From assembly GCF_014705705.1 (NCBI RefSeq), contig NZ_JACXLD010000004.1:62001-126000 (forward strand): a stretch of 64,000 nt of DNA, written 5' to 3'. Origin of the DNA: Spongiibacter pelagi. Lineage in GTDB: Bacteria > Pseudomonadota > Gammaproteobacteria > Pseudomonadales > Spongiibacteraceae. Below, piece by piece: positions 6,433 to 13,751 of the stretch. Made by a program: the position numbers and the translations under genes. The notes below the pieces were generated by a model that saw nothing but the letters and a program-made list of their open reading frames with translations, ran no database searches and was not told the DNA's origin. Each line of letters opens with the position of its first letter. Positions within the stretch are counted from its first letter, which is position 1.

Positions 6433-7638
6433 GTGGCAACACAATTATTTCCCATGCTGGATCCGAATTATATCGACAATCCTGAGCCGTACTGGCAACA
6501 GCTGAGAGAGGAAGCCCCGCTGTATTGGAGCGAGGAATTCAACTTTTGGGTGGTTACTCGCTATGAGGACGTGGATAATTTCGCAAAGCGGCCGGAAGAC
6601 TTTTCATCTTCGAGCGGCCCTGGCGGTGGTTTGCGAATGGATGATGCTTCAGCTGAGGACGTAGTAGGCTTTTTGCCGATGATTCAAAACGACCCGCCAG
6701 AACATACCAGGTTGCGCTCTATATTTGCCAGAAGCTTCACATCGCGCCGCATAACGCAATTGGAATCTGAGATAAGTGGAATCGCCGATCAATTGATTTC
6801 TGACTTACAAAACAAATCTTCCGAAGGAAGAGAGTTAGACCTCTACAAAGATTTTGCAAGTCCATTACCGGTGGCAGTTATTGCAAAGCTTTTAGGAATA
6901 CCGTTGGAATATTACGAGCGGCTTAAATTTTGGAATGAGGCATTGGGAGTTGGTGTCGGCGGAAGCTATACAGAAAAACAGCGTTTTAACGCCACAACTG
7001 AAATGAACGACACTTTATCCGAAATCATTGAGGAAAAACGACTCAACCCTGCAGGTGACCTGATTTCGTCGCTCGTTAAATTGGCCGATGAAGATGGCGA
7101 GCAGCTAAAGCCGAATGAACTTTTAGGGTTTTGTAAATTGTTGTGGATTGCCGGCAACGAGACAACCACGAATTTAATAACAAACGCTGCGGTTGTACTC
7201 CAGGAGCAACCCGAGATACTTGAGAAGCTGAAAAATAATAAAGCACTGATTCCTCAATTTGTCGAAGAAGCACTTCGCTACGTAGGGCCGGTAAATGGGC
7301 TCTTCCGTCGAGTAACTCGAGATATTGAATACAAAGGGAAGAAACTTAGGGAAAATGACAATGTCTGGATAATGTTCGCCTCAGCCAACAGGGATGAGAG
7401 ACATTTTGAAAGCCCGGAAAGTTTCATTATTGAGCGAAGCCCTAATGATCATTTGTCACTGGGAAAGGGAGTGCATTTTTGCATGGGTGCAGCCCTGGCA
7501 AGACTTGAGGCACAAATAGCCTTTGAGCATCTGGTAGACGTGCTCCCTGGCTTTGAGTTAAAACCTGAAGAGGGTTTGCGCATTCCCGTACCAGTTCTGC
7601 GCGGGTGGATAAAGCTACCCATGATTCGTAAAGTATGA
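6433..7638 (+). CDS. cytochrome P450 (soluble, CYP107-like)
   Basis: 401 residues from a GTG with AGGAG and AAGG upstream. Typical bacterial class I P450: FPMLDPN start, I-helix IAGNETTTN, K-helix EEALR, and haem loop LSLGKGVHFCMGAALARLE with Cys350 as thiolate ligand. The residue seven positions before the Cys, almost always Phe (F-G-x-G-x-H-x-C), is Leu here. No ferredoxin or ferredoxin reductase is nearby. The gene is visibly more AT-rich than the P450 at 3506, pointing to a different origin. Substrate unknown; the AraC-type box upstream suggests induced expression. Confidence 0.93.
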   Translation: MATQLFPMLDPNYIDNPEPYWQQLREEAPLYWSEEFNFWVVTRYEDVDNFAKRPEDFSSSSGPGGGLRMDDASAEDVVGFLPMIQNDPPEHTRLRSIFARSFTSRRITQLESEISGIADQLISDLQNKSSEGRELDLYKDFASPLPVAVIAKLLGIPLEYYERLKFWNEALGVGVGGSYTEKQRFNATTEMNDTLSEIIEEKRLNPAGDLISSLVKLADEDGEQLKPNELLGFCKLLWIAGNETTTNLITNAAVVLQEQPEILEKLKNNKALIPQFVEEALRYVGPVNGLFRRVTRDIEYKGKKLRENDNVWIMFASANRDERHFESPESFIIERSPNDHLSLGKGVHFCMGAALARLEAQIAFEHLVDVLPGFELKPEEGLRIPVPVLRGWIKLPMIRKV

Positions 7639-8095
7639 CGCCATGAACGCCGCAGGGTTGTCTAATTGCCACGCCTTAACCAGTCGTGGCTGTTCGCGCT
7701 ATGGCTGCTATGGGTCGGGAGCAGGCACGCCAGCGAAATAGTTGGAATGTCTGGAAAGAGCTGCTACCAGCCATATTGATGTCCAGGCCAGCCGTCCGCT
7801 TATTACCAGCAGCCGACTTTACTTGCGTTGGGCAGGAACTGACCTACCATAAATTGGCCATCACGGGTTTCTACCATAAGATGGCCAAAGCGGCCAAGTT
7901 ATGGGTGAATCGATACGCTTTTGGTAGGTGGTCGCCGGTAGAGAGTTATATTAGGCCGCTATTAGAGCCGCTGGCTCGACTTCAGATTTGTAAAGGATAT
8001 TTAGGCAGTATGACCCATTCTTAGCCCTTACTATTGGGCCCCCGTTTCGTGCTTTACGAAATAATAGATTGCTGTAAAAAAATATCCCAATATGT
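7639..8095. other. stretch without a supportable gene
   Basis: A plus-strand frame from a GTG at 7686 to 8024 (112 codons) is open but matches nothing I recognise and has no good ribosome-binding site. It contains a 17-base direct repeat, CTACCATAAnnTGGCCA, at 7844-7860 and 7871-7887. The last part (8040 onward) is AT-rich. It may be degraded gene material in the accessory region. Confidence 0.4.
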
Positions 8096-8986
8096 GTGGG
8101 TAAATTGTTTCTTATCTTATTGCTTTATAATGGAAAAATTGTTTTATCCTCGAAATTTATCGTGCTTATTGTGATTTCTTACCGGATACAAGGCAAGGAC
8201 AGCTACACCATGCTCGATATCCTGATGAATCTGCAGAAAAGCGCGCCGGTGAAGTTTGAGCTGGTGGCGGTGAATATGGATCAGAAGCAGCCGGGCTTTC
8301 CCGAGCATGTGTTGCCTAATTATCTGGACAGTTTGGGCATCGAATATTACATCGTTAATAAAGATACCTACTCGATTGTTAAAGAGAAAATTCCGGAAGG
8401 CAAAACCACCTGCGGCCTGTGCTCACGTTTGCGTCGGGGCACGCTGTATGGATTTGCGGAAGACATCGGCGCCAATAAAATTGCTCTGGGCCACCACAAA
8501 GACGATATTGTTCAAACCCTGTTTTTGAACATGTTTTACGGCTCGCGGATGGCAGCAATGCCGCCCAAGTTGCTGTCTGATGACAAGCGCAATGTGATTA
8601 TTCGTCCGCTCGCATACTGCCGCGAGGCGGATATCGAGCAGTTTTCTGCCTATAAAGAATTCCCGATTATTCCCTGCAACCTCTGTGGTTCTCAGGAAAA
8701 TCTACAGCGCCAGAATATCCGGCAAATGTTGCTGAGTTGGGAAAAGCAGGATGGCAGTCGCATCGAGAAAATCTTTTCCGCCATGCAAAATATCGCGCCA
8801 TCACAAATGGCCGATCCAAACCTGTTTAATTTCGCCGATCTCACCCTCGACCGTAGCGAGCCCCGCGCTGAATATCCTTTTGATGCCCAACAAACGATTG
8901 ATGCTGGTGGTGTGTCGTTGTCTCCTACAGGAGTTCAAACACAGCTTCCGGCTGGAATTGAAACAATTAAAGTCACCCAGCTTTAA
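8096..8986 (+). pseudogene. ttcA: tRNA 2-thiocytidine synthetase TtcA, 5' end lost
   Basis: TtcA adds sulfur to cytidine 32 of certain tRNAs. From base 8192 the protein matches the family closely: [62 protein letters not shown] and [10 protein letters not shown], including the iron-sulfur cysteines. Before that point the PP-loop SGGKDS is only half present (RIQGKDS), and the roughly 40 residues that normally precede it are replaced by an unrelated hydrophobic stretch read from AT-rich DNA. A GTG at 8096 keeps the frame open, but the ATP-binding loop is broken, so the product should be inactive. The break marks the edge of the accessory region. Confidence 0.85.
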
Positions 8987-9023
8987 GCGACTATCTGTCT
9001 TAGCTCTCTCGAAAACGCTCTCA

Positions 9024-9045
9024 AGCGCCGATATTTTTCGGCGCT
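9024..9045 (+). terminator. stem-loop after ttcA
   Basis: AGCGCCGA (9024-9031) and TCGGCGCT (9038-9045) form an 8-bp stem with loop TATTTT. No T-run follows, so termination would be inefficient or Rho-assisted. It separates ttcA from the FliG-like cluster. Confidence 0.4.
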
Positions 9046-9240
9046 AGTCTTCAATCCATCAAAAACACTTTTCAGCAAAAACACACTTGCCAGTAAAAAC
9101 AGGGTTGGCCTAAAAACTGCTTTACTTGTCTTGCGGCACTACAAATCAGCTTGAAATAGCTGTTTTTGTCAAAATAATGACTATTTTTTGGATTTTAAAT
9201 CCGTTTTAATGGTTTTGTCATAAAATTGACGGAATGTGAG

Positions 9241-10374
9241 ATGATTTCCCAGCTAGATACCGCCGCCCCCATGGCTCGTTTTCGGCAGCTTGTTCAAGAC
9301 AAGCCAGAGCGTGTTGCCCTTGAGTTACACCAGTGGTTTCAAGAAGGTGTGGTTGGCGCAAAAGCGATGATGGCCGCCGCACTTTTTATGGCGCTAGACG
9401 GTAGCTTGGCCAAGCCGCTATTACGGTACCTGGAACCCGTCGATATCAAGTTGTTGATCAAATTGGAGGCGCAGGCCAACGAGTATTCCGATGAGGATTT
9501 GGCGCGCGCGGCGCTCAGTTTTGTCGCCGCTTTGATGGGCAGCGACAAGGTTAAAAAACCAAGCAATAAGCTCGATATTCGCGCCCTAGTTAATGCTGAA
9601 TTTGGCGAAGAGGCCAGTCAACTACTGGCGATGAATCTCGATTTACATCACTCATCAAGACAAATTGACAAGCTGCGTTGGTTAGATCCAGAGGTGGTGT
9701 TGCAGTTGATTGCGGATGAGCATCCACAGGTGCAGGCGGCATTATTGGCTTGTTTGCCGGTTGAGCAGGCCAGAGCGTTAATTCCCTTGTTTGACAGTGA
9801 ATTAGCCGAAGAACTGATGTTGCGCTTGTCTGCCATGTCGGGATTGTCGCCGCTGGCCGTCGCCGAACTCGACTACCTGCTAGAACATAAATTAGAGCGC
9901 ATCGAGGGCCATATTCACCGTGCCTTCTCCGGTGAGCAGCGCGTAACTGCCATGCTTAAAGGCATGAAGCCGGGCACCGAAAGCCAGCTTTTGTCGGGTA
10001 TTCAGCAATACCACCCCAAAACCGCGGAGCGTATTCAGGATGCGCTGCTGGATTTCGATCAGATTGCCAAATTACCGCAAATGCAGCTCGGCCGCTTATT
10101 GGGCTGGTTCGGTGACGAGGCCTTGTCCGCCTTACTGTCTTCAATGAAACAGCCCGCCAGAGGGCATTTTATGGCGGCCTTGCCTGAATCTCGTCGCGGT
10201 AGTGTGGCCGCTGGCATTGATACCGGGATGGCTGTCAGTAATCAAACTGCAACTGCTCATGAGCCACGGACGACTCTGCAAGATGCTGATTCGGTAAAAC
10301 AGGAACTGGTCGGGATGGCGAAAAAATTAGCGGAGGCGGGAGAGTTGGTCTTGGGTGTGGAGCCCATTAGCTAA
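9241..10374 (+). CDS. fliG: FliG-like flagellar switch protein
   Basis: 377 residues from the ATG at 9241 (a TTG 15 bases upstream has no ribosome-binding site). FliG is the C-ring protein that joins the MS ring to FliM and meets the stator. Here an N-terminal extension of about 38 residues precedes FliG_N (KAMMAAALFMALDG...LLRYLEPVDIK). FliG_M has the hallmark EHPQ (residues 160-163), and FliG_C ends in VKQELVGMAKKLAEAGELVLG, as in true FliG. Aligned by eye with E. coli FliG, the stator-facing charges (K264, R281, D288, D289) fall on Ser, Ser, Ala and Gly. First gene of an isolated switch-like cluster with no other flagellar genes. Confidence 0.87.
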   Translation: MISQLDTAAPMARFRQLVQDKPERVALELHQWFQEGVVGAKAMMAAALFMALDGSLAKPLLRYLEPVDIKLLIKLEAQANEYSDEDLARAALSFVAALMGSDKVKKPSNKLDIRALVNAEFGEEASQLLAMNLDLHHSSRQIDKLRWLDPEVVLQLIADEHPQVQAALLACLPVEQARALIPLFDSELAEELMLRLSAMSGLSPLAVAELDYLLEHKLERIEGHIHRAFSGEQRVTAMLKGMKPGTESQLLSGIQQYHPKTAERIQDALLDFDQIAKLPQMQLGRLLGWFGDEALSALLSSMKQPARGHFMAALPESRRGSVAAGIDTGMAVSNQTATAHEPRTTLQDADSVKQELVGMAKKLAEAGELVLGVEPIS

Positions 10375-10416
10375 TTAACTCTCTGCCGTTGTGAAAGATA
10401 TTTGGTGAATCTGTAA

Positions 10417-10785
10417 ATGATAGAAAACAGTAGCGCGATGACCGGGGAAATGCTCGACCGGGATTTGCTCAGTGAATTAAAGATGATCATGCCAGATCAG
10501 CTCGATGAGTTGGTGGCCCGCTTTGAACTGGATGGAACTCAGCGCCTAGAGCAGATGCAAACCGCCATTGTCCAGCAACAAGGCGAGCCGCTGCGGCAGG
10601 CGGCACATACCTTTAAGGGCGGGGCTGGCAGCTTGGGGGCCTTGGGTTTGGCTTCGCAACTGAAGTTGATGGAAGGCTGCGGCCGGGAGTCGGATTTTTC
10701 GGCGGCGCAAGGGCTTTTTAGCGAAATTAACACCCATTTTTCTATAGTTTTACAGGCGCTGCGAGTGTGGAGTAAGGAAGCGTGA
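10417..10785 (+). CDS. Hpt domain phosphotransfer protein
   Basis: 122 residues, a single histidine phosphotransfer domain. The motif AAHTFKGGAGSLGALGL carries the phospho-accepting His64 and the conserved Lys/Gly. Such proteins pass phosphate between a kinase's receiver domain and a response regulator. It sits between fliG-like and fliM-like genes, all on the same strand, and a CheY-like receiver is encoded in the same cluster at 13058. No histidine kinase is encoded in the cluster. An Hpt gene between fliG and fliM is not part of standard flagellar operons. Confidence 0.85.
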   Translation: MIENSSAMTGEMLDRDLLSELKMIMPDQLDELVARFELDGTQRLEQMQTAIVQQQGEPLRQAAHTFKGGAGSLGALGLASQLKLMEGCGRESDFSAAQGLFSEINTHFSIVLQALRVWSKEA

Positions 10786-10803
10786 ACGAGCGGGGTCATT
10801 TCT

Positions 10804-11775
10804 GTGGATAGGGGCAGCAAAGATATTTTAAGCCAGCTTGAGGTTGATGCCTTGCTGGCGGCGATCCAGCAGGAAAATCCTCTTCCGCAGCAAACCTCGG
10901 ATCGGGCAAATCATTTTGATCTGGCCACCGATCAGTTGCCTCCGCAGCAGCGCTTTGCCGGTCTGGAGCAATGGAATCGACGCTTTGCCGAAATTTTTCG
11001 CGATTCCCTCGCGCAAAGCCTCAATCAGGAAATTGATCTGACGCCACTGGATACCCAGTACTTGCCCTGTTCTGAATATCTTCACTCTCTCTATGTGCCA
11101 ACCAGTATTCATATGATGCGGCTAAAGCCGCTGCCGGGGTCAGCCTTATTCGCACTCGATGCACAATTGGTCTTTCGCTTGGTGGAGTCGTTTTTTGGTA
11201 GTGGCATGGCGATTTCTCAGCCGGTCTCTCGCCAGTTTTCCCTTACTGAACGACGTATTGTCGGTCGAGTAGTCAGCATGGCTCACGACGATTTGGAGGC
11301 CTCTGCCAAGCATATTAGTGAATTGAAGTGTGAGCCCTTGGGCAGTGAAATGAACCCCTCGCTGGTGAGTGTGGCGGCGCCTTCTGAAGTGATGGCGGTC
11401 AGTCGCTTCTTCGTTGATATTGCCGGTAGTGGTGGTGAGATGCACTTGGTCTTACCTGTGAGAATGCTGGATGAACTTAGAGATGCGCTTGCTCAGAGTG
11501 GGGGTGGCCAGTATCGCGGCGAGGACTCGCGCTGGAGCGATGCGCTGACAGCAGCGGTATTAGATGTTTCGGTTCCCAGCCGTTATTTGCTTGATGAGAA
11601 AACCTTGCCACTGGGCTTTGTGGCGAATCTTCAGGTTGGCGATATTTTGCCGCTGACGGGGCGCGGTGCCGCAATTACTGTGCGGGGACGAAAAATTACC
11701 CCATTGCAGTTGGATGTCGTGCCTGGGCCTGATGATGTAAAAGGCCTGCAACTTACCATTGCCAGCCCCAATTAA
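10804..11775 (+). CDS. fliM: FliM-like flagellar switch protein
   Basis: 323 residues from a GTG. The N-terminus has KDILSQLEVDALLAAI (residues 6-21), the peptide by which FliM binds phosphorylated CheY. The CheC-like middle domain follows (PLPGSALFALDAQLVFRLVE, then FSLTERRIVGRVV), and the C-terminus is a SPOA domain (LGFVANLQVGDILPL). The GGxG loop that contacts FliG (FGGDG in E. coli) is reduced to FGSG-M here. It would form the ring wall with FliN and FliG. Starts 18 bases after the Hpt gene; fliN follows at 13 bases. Confidence 0.87.
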   Translation: MDRGSKDILSQLEVDALLAAIQQENPLPQQTSDRANHFDLATDQLPPQQRFAGLEQWNRRFAEIFRDSLAQSLNQEIDLTPLDTQYLPCSEYLHSLYVPTSIHMMRLKPLPGSALFALDAQLVFRLVESFFGSGMAISQPVSRQFSLTERRIVGRVVSMAHDDLEASAKHISELKCEPLGSEMNPSLVSVAAPSEVMAVSRFFVDIAGSGGEMHLVLPVRMLDELRDALAQSGGGQYRGEDSRWSDALTAAVLDVSVPSRYLLDEKTLPLGFVANLQVGDILPLTGRGAAITVRGRKITPLQLDVVPGPDDVKGLQLTIASPN

Positions 11776-11788
11776 GAGATATAACTAG

Positions 11789-12127
11789 ATGAGTGATGAG
11801 CAGCATAAATCCACTGAGGCCCAGCGTAAGGCCTTTGATAATCGCTTGAGTCCGCGAGCGTCCACCAGTCCGGATATCGCCAAAGTATTGGATGTTCCGG
11901 TGCGTTTGAGTTTAGAAGTGGGCGGTGCCGAAATGAGTATTCGGCAATTAATTGAACTGCAGCAGGGTGAGGTGGTTGAGCTGGATCGAGAAGCCGGACA
12001 AGCCCTTGATGTATTGGTCAATGGCAAGCTCATTGCCCGCGGGGAAGTGGTGGTGGTTGAGAACCGCCTAGCCGTTCGCCTGACCGATGTGTTGAGTCCT
12101 AGCGAACGATTACAGACCTTGGGATGA
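11789..12127 (+). CDS. fliN: FliN-like flagellar switch protein
   Basis: 112 residues, mostly one SPOA (FliN/HrcQ C-terminal) domain: VLDVPVRLSLEVGGAEMSIRQLIELQQGEVVELD, then VLVNGKLIARGEVVVVENRLAVRLTDVL. FliN forms the base of the C-ring with FliM. The length and single domain fit FliN rather than the larger type III secretion HrcQ/SctQ, and the presence of FliM and FliG nearby supports that. AAGAGA lies upstream of the ATG. Only 14 bases separate it from the MinD-like gene. Confidence 0.88.
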   Translation: MSDEQHKSTEAQRKAFDNRLSPRASTSPDIAKVLDVPVRLSLEVGGAEMSIRQLIELQQGEVVELDREAGQALDVLVNGKLIARGEVVVVENRLAVRLTDVLSPSERLQTLG

Positions 12128-12141
12128 GTTGAGGTTTTCCC

Positions 12142-13068
12142 ATGAGTGGGGCGAAGACAGGCACAAATACGCTGCAAAACCGGCGCCGAGCTTTGGGGAG
12201 TGGCGCTATACAGGTGTTGGCTATTACCGGTGGCAAAGGTGGCGTTGGCAAGACCAGTGTCGCCATAAATTTAGCGGTGGCGGTGGCGAAATCGGGCCGT
12301 CGGGTCGCGTTGTTGGATGCCGATTTTGGCTTGGCCAATGTCGATGTGATGTTGGGACTCAGGGCAGAGCGCACTATTGAGCAGGTCTTAGATGGCGACT
12401 GTAGTTTGCGCGACATTATGCTGAGTGGGCCGGCGGGGGTTCGGATTATTCCTTCGGCGTCGGGGGCGCGCCGCTTAACCCGCTTGAATGAATTTGAGCA
12501 GGCGGGTTTGATTCGGGCTTTCGATGAGCTGTCGCAGCAAATTGATGTTCTGATTGTAGATACGGCTGCCGGGATTGCCGATGCGGTGTTGCGCGTAGTC
12601 AGTGCCAGCCAGGAAATTTTACTGGTGCTGTGTGATGAGCCTTCATCTATCACTGATGCTTACGCGATGATTAAGGTGTTGAATCAGGATTTTCAGAAAG
12701 TGCGCTTTCGGGTGTTAGTTAATAAGGCCGATTCCGAGCCCGAAGCCAGGCTGGTTTTTGAAAAACTACGCGGTGTTTGTGAGCGTTTCCTCGAAGTTTC
12801 CCTCCTGTTTGTTGGCTATATCCCCAGTGATCCTGCCTTGCTGCAATCGGTCAAAAAGCAGCGCGCGGTGGTAGACGCGTCGCCGGGTAGTGCGTCTAGC
12901 CGGGCTTTTTTCCGTTTGGCCGAACAGTTGTCGGGCTGGCGCTCGCGAGAGCGTCCGCAGGCGGCGCTGGCGTTTTTTGTCGATCAATTGCTAAGCAGCG
13001 AAACTACTGAGTTGGTGGCCCCTCCTGCAGTTAAATCGTCTTCCGAGGAGGGCGCTGATGCAAACTGA
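12142..13068 (+). CDS. flhG: FlhG/FleN-type MinD-like ATPase
   Basis: 308 residues. Deviant Walker A motif GGKGGVGKTS (near residue 30), switch region LLDADFGLANVDVMLGL and Walker B-like VLIVDTAAGIADAVL place it in the FlhG/FleN branch of MinD/ParA ATPases. FlhG counts and places flagella and is known in other bacteria to bind FliM/FliN-type proteins, so the pairing with fliM/fliN makes sense. The usual GTPase partner FlhF is not encoded here, and the N-terminal DQAxxLR activation motif of many FlhG proteins is not visible. Overlaps the receiver gene by 11 bases. An orphan ParA (as in the Pseudomonas chemotaxis locus) is an alternative. Confidence 0.82.
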   Translation: MSGAKTGTNTLQNRRRALGSGAIQVLAITGGKGGVGKTSVAINLAVAVAKSGRRVALLDADFGLANVDVMLGLRAERTIEQVLDGDCSLRDIMLSGPAGVRIIPSASGARRLTRLNEFEQAGLIRAFDELSQQIDVLIVDTAAGIADAVLRVVSASQEILLVLCDEPSSITDAYAMIKVLNQDFQKVRFRVLVNKADSEPEARLVFEKLRGVCERFLEVSLLFVGYIPSDPALLQSVKKQRAVVDASPGSASSRAFFRLAEQLSGWRSRERPQAALAFFVDQLLSSETTELVAPPAVKSSSEEGADAN

Positions 13069-13579
13069 AGAGCCGGGGCCTCAATCACCCGAAAATGATG
13101 AGAATGCCGGTTTGGCGGAGCAGTGGAATACGAATGCCGCCCCCGATCCTTTCGCCATTGAAGAACAAGAAGAAGACGTGCTTTCAGCGTCGGAGCCGCG
13201 ATCTGGCGGCTTGAAAATCCTGTTGGTGGAAGATTTTGCGACCATGCGGCGGATTATTCGGGACTTGCTGGCTGAAATTGGCTATCACCATATTATTGAA
13301 GCGGAGAATGGTGAGACTGCGCTGGGGATTCTCCACAATGAAGCCGTTGATCTGGTGATCAGTGATTTGAAAATGCCCGATATTTCTGGCTTGGAGTTAT
13401 TGCAAGCCATCCGTGCTGACCATCGTTTGGCGCATATGCCGGTGATGATTATCACTGCCGATGCCCAGCGGGAAAATATCCTCGCCGCCGCTCGGGCCGG
13501 GGTGAATGCCTATATTATCAAGCCGTTCACCGCAGCGATTCTCGAGACCAAAATACGCCAGATCACTGGGGCAGTGTAG
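13058..13579 (+). CDS. CheY-like single-domain response regulator
   Basis: 173 residues: about 48 acidic, probably disordered N-terminal residues, then a full receiver domain (ILLVEDFATMRRIIRDLL, phospho-acceptor Asp in VISDLKMP, Thr in IITAD, Lys in YIIKPF). The MRRIIRDLL and KPF pattern is the CheY type. No output domain follows, so the protein likely acts by binding a partner, and the FliM-like protein nearby has kept the CheY-docking peptide. The N-terminal extension is absent from classical CheY. Its start lies inside the end of the flhG-like gene. Confidence 0.88.
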   Translation: MQTEEPGPQSPENDENAGLAEQWNTNAAPDPFAIEEQEEDVLSASEPRSGGLKILLVEDFATMRRIIRDLLAEIGYHHIIEAENGETALGILHNEAVDLVISDLKMPDISGLELLQAIRADHRLAHMPVMIITADAQRENILAAARAGVNAYIIKPFTAAILETKIRQITGAV

Positions 13580-13751
13580 GCTTCATATCTGCATGGCGGG
13601 CTCGGTCTGTGAAATTAGCGACCTAGTTAACATTGCTGCAGGCTGGTGCTCGCCTACGGCTATCGTTTCTATAACAATATAACTACGTGGAGAACCGGAG
13701 GCCAAAGGCTTCGGGTAATGGATGATAACCACAGTCACTGGGGTGTGAGCC

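Noticed and set aside
11789-12127. FliN-like gene as part of a type III secretion system (HrcQ/SctQ)
   Set aside because: No secretion genes are nearby and the neighbours are FliG- and FliM-like with a CheY-docking peptide, so flagellar switch origin fits better.
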